From Candidatus Aminicenantota bacterium (GTDB lineage: Bacteria > Acidobacteriota > Aminicenantia > UBA2199), in contig JAPKZM010000222.1 of the NCBI GenBank assembly GCA_026393775.1, positions 1 to 8,721 of the forward strand: 8,721 bases of DNA, given 5' to 3'. Below, one piece after another: positions 1 to 4,930 of this stretch (position 1 is its first letter; each line of letters opens with the position of its first letter). Under the pieces are notes generated by a model that was given only the letters and a program-made list of their open reading frames with translations, made no database searches and had not been told where the DNA came from. A program made the translations under genes and the position numbers.

Positions 1-681
1 ATTTAAGAAATAGTTTGCGAGCAAGTCTTCTTCACCACAGCAATCTAAAAAATCATACTTTTGGATAGCTTCGATTTTTGCATTCAAATAAGAAGTAAAA
101 TCAAAAATTGTATCAAGTTCACTTAAAATAATTGAAAAATTATGACTATCAAAAATATGCACTGGATTATTCTTGTCAACATCAATCATAAAAGGGAAAT
201 CTGGGGATTGCTTTTGTTTACTTGAATAGGAAATTGCCAAACTACCATAAATATTTTTATCTGAATTTTTTAGGCATGCCTCTTTAGCCCCATGGGCAAT
301 AATAATTTTATGAATTTTTACAGAACTGCTATTAATTGGAATTGGAAAAGGTTGAGTAAGTCCAGCATCAAGAAATATTTTCCGATTGTCCTTAATATAT
401 TGTTCGGCACCATTTGCAGTACGAATTTGAGAATCGATCACTTTACGCTTCCATCGATTCCAGTTAACATTTGGATCCTTATCAATTTTATCAGATAGCA
501 AGCTCTTTCGATCAAAGAAAATAAATACATGGGATTCAAAGACAACAAGCAGATCACATAGTTCCTTGCGATCCTCTTTAAACAGATTTGGATAACTCCA
601 TAGTTTTAAAAATGAACGATCACACAGTGACGAAAGAATTTTTTCTGTTTCTGTAATACCTTTAGATTTTAAAATTGGCAT
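1..681 (-). CDS. Hypothetical protein with PD-(D/E)XK-like core, 3' end outside window
   Basis: The frame is open from an ATG at 681 to the left edge, giving the first 227 residues of a longer protein. Residues 28-59 read WSYPNLFKE, then KELCDLLVVF, then VFIFFDRK. E40, D43 and the D57-R-K59 triplet match the order and spacing of a PD-(D/E)XK nuclease core (acidic residue before a strand, then D/E-x-K at the end of the next strand). This resembles a widespread but uncharacterised family that I know by its 'KELCDLLVV...IFSDK' block; nuclease activity is an inference. A conserved-looking segment around residues 70-95 (NWNRWKRK...NGAEQYI) follows. No good Shine-Dalgarno precedes the ATG. Codons are AT-rich, unlike the SDR and mazG, in keeping with acquired DNA. 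It lies downstream of the KilA-N relic on the same strand and could belong to a defence or mobile cluster. Confidence 0.72.
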   Translation of the reverse strand, partial: MPILKSKGITETEKILSSLCDRSFLKLWSYPNLFKEDRKELCDLLVVFESHVFIFFDRKSLLSDKIDKDPNVNWNRWKRKVIDSQIRTANGAEQYIKDNRKIFLDAGLTQPFPIPINSSSVKIHKIIIAHGAKEACLKNSDKNIYGSLAISYSSKQKQSPDFPFMIDVDKNNPVHIFDSHNFSIILSELDTIFDFTSYLNAKIEAIQKYDFLDCCGEEDLLANYFLN

Positions 682-708
682 TTTTAGCACCAATTGAAAT
701 TTAATTGT

Positions 709-727
709 GGCAAAGCCCTTCTTTGCC
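709..727. repeat. Short perfect hairpin between gene 1 and the KilA-N relic
   Basis: GGCAAAG (709-715) and CTTTGCC (721-727) form a 7-bp perfect inverted repeat around a 5-nt loop. On the minus strand it sits 104 bases after the KilA-N stop and just before the next gene. It has no U-run after the stem, so it is at best a weak terminator or a 5'-leader hairpin of the nuclease-like gene. Confidence 0.4.
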
Positions 728-831
728 AACCTGGGGGCAATTTGACCCTATGTGGAATGCGAAAGTCGGTTAAGGTTCCTGAAGCAAACTTTTTTATCGC
801 TGATTGTATCGCCCGTTTTATTTTTTCTTTA

Positions 832-1536
832 TCATTCATTGAAAGATTTTAATTTCTTAAAATTTCTATTTGCTACCAAAGACCTCATCTGGGTTATCGC
901 TATCTTGTTCAGTTGGATCAGCCGTTTGTCCTGAGTTATTCCCTGATGGATAAGCACAGAATTAATACTTTCAAGATTGGAAAGCACAACAAGCTGTTCC
1001 AGAGTAGCACCATCCCGGATATTTCCGTCTTGATCAGGGTTATTGTCTCGCCATTCTTTAGCAGTCATGCCAAACATAGCCATATTAAGAATATCGGCTT
1101 CACTGGCATAGATTATCTGAGTCTGATTTTTTGATAATTCCGGAGGAATAAGATTTTCTTTTATTGCGTCGGTATGAATATGGTAATTGATTTTAGAAAT
1201 TGTTCTTTGCAGATTCCATTCAAGTTTCAGCCGTTTGTTTTCATCACCTTTTAGACGCTTGAATTCTTTGATAAGATAAACTTTAAACTCAGCACTGATC
1301 CACATGCCGAATTCAAAAGCTATATCAACATGGGCATAAGTTCCACCATAACGGCCTGCAGTTGCTTTTAGTCCGATGGCTTTGGTTTTTTCAGTCCATT
1401 CTTTGACACTGATTTTATAACTGTTTAATCCTGCTTGACTTTTAATTATGGCGAATTCGCCATAATTAAAAACAGGATTGTGAACACTTTCCCAGATACC
1501 CAGAAACTCAACTATAGAACATTGGTGCCAGATCTT
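832..1536 (-). pseudogene. KilA-N domain protein, N-terminally truncated
   Basis: The minus-strand frame from 1536 to the TGA at 832-834 encodes a recognisable KilA-N protein. It reads EFLGIWESVHNPVFNYGEF, then KATAGRYGGTYAHVDIAFEF, then MWISAEFKVYLIKEF, which are the hallmark blocks of this phage/mobile-element DNA-binding family. The C-terminal part (MTAKEWRDNNPDQDGNIRD, then ATLEQLVVLSNLESINSVL) also looks complete. The first 30-50 residues of the domain are missing: immediately upstream of KIWHQCSIVEFLG the frame has TAA TAA TGA in a row (1537-1545). The first ATG in the frame is at 1305, in the middle of the domain after AFEFG, with no convincing ribosome-binding site; translation from there would give 157 residues lacking most of the DNA-binding part. 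I therefore call it a decayed gene. A short functional protein from the internal ATG is possible but less likely. A 32-bp palindrome lies inside the frame. Confidence 0.8.
1440..1471. repeat. Perfect 32-bp palindrome inside the KilA-N frame
   Basis: The half-site TTTTAATTATGGCGAA (1440-1455) is followed directly by its exact reverse complement (1456-1471), with no spacer and no mismatch. The symmetry breaks at 1439/1472. It is in phase with the codons, so both strands encode the same peptide, FNYGEFAIIK. It could be a DNA-binding site, a cruciform, or a chance result of family-conserved protein sequence. Confidence 0.9.
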
Positions 1537-1583
1537 TCATTATTACTTTTCCCATTCCGTTTTTGTTAACCAGCGCAGTTTTT

Positions 1584-1654
1584 AGAGCCTTATAACAAAT
1601 TCTAATGTTTGTTAGTTTTTTAGAACAAATTTTGAATTTGTTATCTAAGGCTCT
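1584..1654. repeat. 71-nt stem-loop, 19 bp paired with a 2-nt bulge
   Basis: AGAGCCTTA (1584-1592) pairs with TAAGGCTCT (1646-1654) and TAACAAATTC (1593-1602) pairs with GAATTTGTTA (1634-1643). Only the two bases TC at 1644-1645 are unpaired. An inner stem of GTTTGTT (1607-1613) with AACAAAT (1624-1630) can form inside, around a T-rich loop. There is no U-run directly after the outer stem on either strand, so it does not look like an intrinsic terminator. Confidence 0.8.
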
Positions 1655-1721
1655 TATCCCCCTTGCAGGGGACTTCGCAGCTCTGCTGGGTTGGGATCAG
1701 TGAATTTTGGGTATATCAACT

Positions 1722-1742
1722 CCATTTTGAGGCGCAAAATGG
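1722..1742. repeat. Inverted repeat CCATTTT / AAAATGG
   Basis: Two perfect 7-bp arms (1722-1728 and 1736-1742) around a 7-nt loop, located about 90 bases after the nucleotidyltransferase stop on the minus strand. No U-run follows. It may be a weak 3' hairpin of that transcript or a binding site. Confidence 0.45.
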
Positions 1743-1829
1743 AAACTAGGGAGCGACGGGCTTCGATGTGCGTTTGCTGATGGAATATCTGAAAAACTTG
1801 ACTTGATGAGCATATATCCGAGAAACGAT

Positions 1830-2315
1830 TTACGTGGAAGTTTTTTTGATTCTAAGTAAAAACTCGAGATCTTCAGAATCTCTGGGGCGTTTGACCGCAT
1901 TCTTGTTCTGGATCAGTTGCCGTAGACCGATATAATAAATTGGATATTCGACTTTTTCGACCTTGATATGCTCCACGATCTTATCTTTCCAGGCCTGGGG
2001 AAATCCGACCGCACTGATGGTACTGAGCAAGTCGATGCGATAAGGAGGGAACCCGAATTGGACAATCAGGTCGTTTGCGGACAGGTCATCCGGGGAAGCG
2101 ATACCGGGAACGCTCCCCTGCCAGAATTCGCAAAGGGCGGAATACAGTTTTTTGCAATTGTCGCGTGAACGATCATAGAAAATATCTATATCTCCGGTTA
2201 GCCGGGCATGGCCGTAATAGATGACCGCTTCTCCGCCGACGATGACATAACGCACATGATTCAAGGACATCCATTTGAGAAACTCCTTGATATCCTTTGA
2301 AAAAGATGAAGCCAT
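1830..2315 (-). CDS. Nucleotidyltransferase, MNT/AbiEii-like, probable toxin or modifier of a two-gene module
   Basis: A 161-residue protein of the DNA polymerase beta-like nucleotidyltransferase superfamily. The signature is VIVGGEAVIYYGHARLTGDI: the GG pair at residues 27-28, then D42 and D44 (the DxD that binds metal), and a third acidic residue at D95 in PYRIDLL. The full catalytic triad is therefore present. The region from GGEAVIYYGH to IDLLSTI resembles the family of small stand-alone transferases annotated as DUF6036 or AbiEii/AbiGii-type. It lacks the extra C-terminal domain of true AbiEii. Its ATG overlaps the stop of the small upstream gene by one base (TAATG) and has no ribosome-binding site of its own, so it is probably translated by coupling. 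By analogy with MntA/HepT and AbiE systems it may transfer nucleotides to a protein or tRNA target. That role is inferred; the fold and active site are clear. Confidence 0.85.
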   Translation of the reverse strand: MASSFSKDIKEFLKWMSLNHVRYVIVGGEAVIYYGHARLTGDIDIFYDRSRDNCKKLYSALCEFWQGSVPGIASPDDLSANDLIVQFGFPPYRIDLLSTISAVGFPQAWKDKIVEHIKVEKVEYPIYYIGLRQLIQNKNAVKRPRDSEDLEFLLRIKKTST

Positions 2316-2557
2316 TATCGGTTGAGATGGGACGCGCGGACGTCGAGGGCTTTCTTTCCATAAAACCTCTCCTTCAATGCCTTGGCGGCCCGCTGCCGCT
2401 GTTCAGGGGTCATGGTAATTTCCTGGAGGATCTCCCATTCCCGGGCCTGCTGGAAACCCATCGATTTGTTGACGACTCGGCCCAAGCGCAGGACAGACCG
2501 CCTTTTTTTACCGTTTTTCTCCTCAGTCGTCCACGGCTGTCTTTTCACGTTTTTCAT
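2315..2557 (-). CDS. Small antitoxin-like partner of the nucleotidyltransferase
   Basis: A basic protein of 80 residues from the ATG at 2557, or 88 from the ATG at 2581. The C-terminal half (MTPEQRQRAAKALKERFYGK, then a tail of about ten residues) resembles the short proteins often encoded just before DUF6036-type nucleotidyltransferases. A degenerate pattern 'LGRVVNKSMGFQQAREWEI' precedes it. The gene ends in TAATG shared with the transferase start, as in toxin-antitoxin and modifier pairs. I prefer the 2557 start because a perfect TATAAT lies at 2569-2564 on the minus strand, putting the predicted transcript start exactly at the A of that ATG; the 2581 start would lie upstream of the transcript. 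The sequence AAAGGGG at about 12 bases from the 2557 ATG would lie within the promoter rather than the mRNA. Antitoxin function is inferred from position and size. Confidence 0.68.
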   Translation of the reverse strand: MKNVKRQPWTTEEKNGKKRRSVLRLGRVVNKSMGFQQAREWEILQEITMTPEQRQRAAKALKERFYGKKALDVRASHLNR

Positions 2558-2592
2558 GAATATATTATACCCCTTTGCCATTCAATTTGAAA
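2557..2592 (-). promoter_or_regulatory. Promoter of the antitoxin/nucleotidyltransferase pair, predicted leaderless
   Basis: On the minus strand TATAAT occupies 2569-2564, a perfect -10 box. The position 17 bases further upstream (2592-2587) reads TTTCAA, only a weak -35 match. With the usual spacing the transcript would begin at 2557, the first base of ATG, so the mRNA would have no leader. Confidence 0.5.
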
Positions 2593-2623
2593 GATGAAAG
2601 GCATAAAAACCACGCCCCGACCC

Positions 2624-2652
2624 TTGCAATTTAATTTCCTCTCTGCTATTTT
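2624..2652 (+). promoter_or_regulatory. Possible promoter of the 155-aa gene and SDR
   Basis: TTGCAA (2624-2629) and TATTTT (2647-2652) each match the sigma-70 hexamers at 4 of 6 positions and are spaced by exactly 17 bp. The predicted start near 2659 leaves a leader of about 16 nt holding the AGGAGG sequence before the GTG at 2675. It is back-to-back with the leftward promoter at 2557-2592. Confidence 0.4.
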
Positions 2653-2674
2653 AAAACCGCAGGCAGGAGGAGCC

Positions 2675-3142
2675 GTGGAGAATCTATTCACCGTTCATTC
2701 GTTGGTACGGAATTTCCTTTTCGCTGGCAATCGCTACGAGGAAGTCAAGATCAACTGGTTCGTTGTGGACAGAAAACAAAGCCTTGTGCCCTTCGCGGCG
2801 GCCATTCAGGATTATGGCCAGCTGGATGAAAAGGAACGTGCCTTTCCCGAGGAATACGTGAACGAACAGTTCAGCCGGGAAGAAGCCGAAGGATTGAAAA
2901 AATACCTGGACCGCCAACCGCTGACAACAACCGAGATCGAGGCAATCGAACTACCGGTCGTTCCCAACGCCAGCGGCTGCCGGCGGTTGACGGCCGTTGG
3001 GGGCGGTGGCGCTTTTCTGCCCCTGTACAAGGGGAAGGGCTATTCCCTGCCGTTCAAGGTGGAGGGATATTTCAGCGTCCGCTTCGCCGAGCCGATGGTC
3101 AGCGGCGACGACCGGGCCACAGTGGTCAACCGCAGGTCCTGA
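2675..3142 (+). CDS. Hypothetical protein, 155 aa, first gene of the SDR unit
   Basis: I do not recognise this protein. The frame can be opened at an ATG at 2594, but the GTG at 2675 has a perfect AGGAGG four bases ahead (2665-2670), so I take it as the start. The product begins MENLFTVHSLVRNFLFAGNR and has no signal peptide or membrane segment. It alternates strands and a charged helix (about residues 50-80, EKERAFPEEYVNEQFSREEA). A glycine run (AVGGGGAFLPLYKGKGY, about residues 107-123) could be a loop. The last residues (SGDDRATVVNRRS) look irregular. GC-rich third positions match the SDR that starts 51 bases further on, so the two are likely one transcript. It may be a small partner of the reductase or simply co-transcribed; no function can be assigned. 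Confidence 0.62.
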   Translation: MENLFTVHSLVRNFLFAGNRYEEVKINWFVVDRKQSLVPFAAAIQDYGQLDEKERAFPEEYVNEQFSREEAEGLKKYLDRQPLTTTEIEAIELPVVPNASGCRRLTAVGGGGAFLPLYKGKGYSLPFKVEGYFSVRFAEPMVSGDDRATVVNRRS

Positions 3143-3193
3143 CCGATCCGGCACGGCAGGGGAACACAGGCAAACAACCGTACGGGAGGCAGC

Positions 3194-3949
3194 ATGCTCA
3201 AAATAGATCTCAGCGGCAAGAATGCCCTGGTCACCGGGGCCAGCCAGGGCATCGGCAGGGCCATCGCCGGAAAACTGGCCCAGGCGGGCGCCCGGGTAGC
3301 CGGCCATCATTTCAGCCATGCCATCGACGGCGTGGACCACCCCGGTGGCAGCCGGGTGCAGCCGTTCCAGGCCGACTTATCCTCCCCGCAGCAGGCCAAA
3401 CAGCTGTTTCACTCGGTCGTGGAATCGTTCGGACACATCGACATCCTGGTCAACAACGCCGGTCTGGCCATTGATTCCCCGCTCGATCTGGATGACGAGC
3501 GCTGGCTGAACGACTGGCAATATATCCTGAACGTCAACCTGACTGCCTGCGGCATCCTCTGCCGCGAAGCGGTGCGCCACTTCCAAGGGCGGGGCGGCGG
3601 CCGGATCATCAACATCGCCTCGCGGGCCGCTTTCCGCGGCGACATCGCCGCCTATCTGGCCTACGCATCGTCCAAGGGCGGCGTAGTTGCCCTGACCCGC
3701 TCCTTGGCCCGGGCTTTCGGCAAGGACAACATCCAGTCGTTTGTCATCGCTCCCGGGTTTACCCGCACCAAAATGGCCCAGCAGTTCATCGACATCCACG
3801 GCGAGGACCTGGTGCTCAAGGACATCGCCCTGTCGCGGCTGACCGAACCCGAAGACATCGCGCCGACCGTGGCTTTCCTGGCCAGCGGCCTGGCCGACCA
3901 TGCCACCGGATGCACTATCGATATCAACGCGGCTAGTTATGTGCATTAA
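3194..3949 (+). CDS. Short-chain dehydrogenase/reductase (FabG-like)
   Basis: A complete 251-residue classical SDR, the usual length for the family. The cofactor motif TGASQGIG is at residues 14-21, the NNAG motif at 87-90, and the catalytic tetrad N115, S143, Y157 and K161 (YASSK) is intact. The acidic D61 of the AD(L) motif contacts the adenine ring in relatives. The PG motif after the active site (APGFTRTKM) and the C-terminal GCTIDINAA match 3-oxoacyl-ACP reductases and many sugar or polyketide alcohol dehydrogenases. The substrate cannot be told from sequence. NADP versus NAD preference is unclear: residue 37 is G and residues 38-39 are HH, not a typical acidic or RK signature. GGGAGG at 3183-3188 is a good ribosome-binding site before ATG 3194. 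It follows the 155-aa gene by 51 bases. The 3' end is duplicated downstream at 4100-4147. Confidence 0.93.
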   Translation: MLKIDLSGKNALVTGASQGIGRAIAGKLAQAGARVAGHHFSHAIDGVDHPGGSRVQPFQADLSSPQQAKQLFHSVVESFGHIDILVNNAGLAIDSPLDLDDERWLNDWQYILNVNLTACGILCREAVRHFQGRGGGRIINIASRAAFRGDIAAYLAYASSKGGVVALTRSLARAFGKDNIQSFVIAPGFTRTKMAQQFIDIHGEDLVLKDIALSRLTEPEDIAPTVAFLASGLADHATGCTIDINAASYVH

Positions 3950-3992
3950 AAAAAACCAACAAACTCATGAATATCTGCATCCAGTGACAAAC

Positions 3993-4094
3993 AAACCAGA
4001 TCCGCCCCTCAGGGATTGCCTCACTAAATGATTTTAACAATTTATGGAACTGGTTAAAATCATAGTGAGGGCAACCAGGATAGGCGGATGGTTT
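3993..4094. repeat. 102-nt imperfect hairpin element after the SDR
   Basis: The outer arms AAACC(AG)ATCCGCC (3993-4006) and GGCGGATGGTTT (4083-4094) pair over 12 bp with a 2-nt bulge. Inner segments TTGCC/GGCAA, TCACTA/TAGTGA and TGATTTTAAC/GTTAAAATCA pair over a further 21 bp with small bulges, closing on a 14-nt loop (4039-4052). About 33 of the bases in each arm pair. It separates the SDR stop from the duplicated SDR tail. The structure suggests a small palindromic mobile element or a structured 3' RNA; there is no U-run. Confidence 0.75.
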
Positions 4095-4099
4095 GAGTT

Positions 4100-4147
4100 G
4101 CCACCGGATGCACTATCGACATTAATGCCGCCAGTTATGTGCACTGA
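4100..4147 (+). pseudogene. Relic of a second SDR copy, last 15 codons and stop
   Basis: This 48-base segment encodes ATGCTIDINAASYVH and a TGA stop, exactly the C-terminus of the SDR at 3902-3949. Six codons differ at the third position only (GAT/GAC, ATC/ATT, AAC/AAT, GCG/GCC, GCT/GCC, CAT/CAC) and the stop is TGA instead of TAA. No amino acid differs. In the same frame a stop codon (TGA, 4094-4096) lies just upstream, where the hairpin element begins, so it is a fragment. It is best explained as the remainder of a tandem paralogue that was under selection before most of it was lost. Confidence 0.85.
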
Positions 4148-4393
4148 ACATTTACAAAGCGCTTACTATCCAAACTTGAACTGACAAAGTAATCCAATAC
4201 AAATTGCCATTTATACTTTTGATCGAATTGCAAATCCCCCCGGCTGCGCCACCCCCCTTACCAATGGGGGAAAAAGGGGGGATTTAGATATCGGGATTTG
4301 GTAAGAACACTCACTGCAAATTGCCAGTCCCCCCTGGAAATCTTGACTAGTGCTGTCCTAAATTATAAATCACAATTGCTCGATTGGATTTGA
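4148..4393. other. Gene-free stretch rich in repeats, upstream of the DUF151 gene
   Basis: Part of the 477-bp gene-free region (3950-4426). No open frame here resembles a gene. It holds the C/G palindrome at 4232-4285, a 10-bp direct repeat CAAATTGCCA (4200-4209 and 4316-4325) flanking it, and a GGATTTG half-site (4294-4300) that recurs at the promoter. The remainder shows nothing I can name. Confidence 0.6.
4232..4285. repeat. C-rich/G-rich palindromic repeat element
   Basis: AAATCCCCCC (4232-4241) is mirrored exactly by GGGGGGATTT (4276-4285). Between them lie CGGCTGCGCC and an inner CCCCC...GGGGG hairpin around TTACCAAT. This layout, with outer AAATCCCCC arms and a core GGCTGCGCC, is like the small palindromic repeats found between genes in several bacterial genomes; that resemblance is from memory. 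It may act as a bidirectional terminator, though it has no long T-run. Confidence 0.65.
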
Positions 4394-4404
4394 TTGACAA
4401 ATCC
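4386..4404. promoter_or_regulatory. Operator-like inverted repeat over the -35 box
   Basis: GGATTTG (4386-4392) and CAAATCC (4398-4404) are a perfect 7-bp inverted repeat with a 5-bp spacer. The repeat covers the -35 hexamer TTGACA (4394-4399) of the DUF151 promoter, where a repressor or another regulator would compete with sigma factor. The half-site GGATTTG also occurs at 4294-4300. Confidence 0.5.
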
Positions 4405-4422
4405 CGGTTTTGATACTATATA
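4394..4422 (+). promoter_or_regulatory. Promoter of the DUF151 gene with perfect -35
   Basis: TTGACA (4394-4399) is a perfect -35 box. TATATA (4417-4422) follows after 17 bp and matches the -10 consensus at 4 of 6 positions. The predicted transcript start is near 4429, only about four bases before the ATG at 4433, so the mRNA would be almost leaderless. Confidence 0.65.
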
Positions 4423-4432
4423 AATCGTGCAC

Positions 4433-4927
4433 ATGGAACAATTCGTCGAAGTGAACGTCGTTGGCTTGATCATGGATCAGATCTCCAAATCCCCGGTCAT
4501 GGTGCTGAAGCCGTTGAACGACAAAAAGATCATTCCCATCTGGATCGGCATGGCGGAAGCCAACTCCATCGCCCTGGAATTGGAGAGCATCCCTTCGCCC
4601 AGGCCGATGGCCCACGACCTGATCAATTGCATCATGAGCAACCTGGAAGCGGTCTTAACCAAGGTCATTATCACCAACATCGTCGAAAACACCTATTACG
4701 CCGAGCTGTACATCGAAAAAGAGGGCCGGATCAGCACCATCGACTGCCGCCCTTCGGACGCCGTCGCCTTGGCCCTGAAAAATGGCGTCAAGATCTACGT
4801 GTCCAGTCAAATCCTGGAGACATCGGTCCTGGCCGACGTTTTTTCCAATTTGCTCAGCCGCGAGGAAAAGATCGACAACTGGTTCAATTCACTGACGCCA
4901 AACGATTTCGGCGAGATCGAACAATAA
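4433..4927 (+). CDS. Bifunctional nuclease family protein (DUF151/BFN)
   Basis: A 164-residue protein of the DUF151/BFN family, normally 150-200 residues. The conserved blocks are present: PIWIGMAEANSIALELE, then PRPMAHDL, then CRPSDAVALALKNGVKIYV. The family name comes from a plant member reported to have RNase and DNase activity; the bacterial role is not settled, so nuclease activity here is only a family label. The C-terminal tail after ILE (about residues 126-164) is a short charged helix. A GTG at 4427, in frame two codons earlier, is a possible alternative start. I prefer ATG 4433 because 4427 lies upstream of the predicted transcript start. There is no Shine-Dalgarno before either. 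The gene converges on mazG with three bases between the stop codons (4927 and 4931). Confidence 0.9.
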   Translation: MEQFVEVNVVGLIMDQISKSPVMVLKPLNDKKIIPIWIGMAEANSIALELESIPSPRPMAHDLINCIMSNLEAVLTKVIITNIVENTYYAELYIEKEGRISTIDCRPSDAVALALKNGVKIYVSSQILETSVLADVFSNLLSREEKIDNWFNSLTPNDFGEIEQ

Positions 4928-4930
4928 GGA

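Larger units (their letters stand above)
1537..1829. other. Gene-free stretch between the KilA-N relic and the nucleotidyltransferase
   Basis: About 290 bases without a credible gene. A minus-strand frame runs through 1697-1900 but overlaps the nucleotidyltransferase end and resembles nothing I know. The stretch contains a long bulged stem-loop (1584-1654), a C/G hairpin CCCC-ttgca-GGGG (near 1659-1671) and the inverted repeat CCATTTT/AAAATGG (1722-1742). The density of inverted repeats beside a truncated KilA-N gene suggests a scar of a mobile element. Confidence 0.6.

Noticed and set aside
752..1134. Two plus-strand open frames over the KilA-N region
   Set aside because: They are antisense to the clearly recognisable KilA-N sequence, which explains their openness.
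1584..1654. Integron attC recombination site
   Set aside because: The stem with a one-sided bulge and the left end TTATAAC look attC-like, but the right end GTTATCT does not fit the GTTRRRY core, and there is no integrase or cassette array.
1697..1900. Minus-strand 67-residue open frame
   Set aside because: It overlaps the end of the nucleotidyltransferase in another frame, has no ribosome-binding site and resembles nothing.
2594..2674. ATG at 2594 as start of the 155-aa protein
   Set aside because: It has no ribosome-binding site and lies upstream of the likely promoter; GTG 2675 has a perfect AGGAGG.
3377..3946. Long minus-strand open frame opposite the SDR
   Set aside because: High GC content at third positions leaves the opposite strand open; the SDR has all its motifs, the antisense frame has none.
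3950..4426. CRISPR array or riboswitch in the large gap
   Set aside because: The repeats are inverted or occur only twice, without regular spacers, and no conserved riboswitch core is visible.
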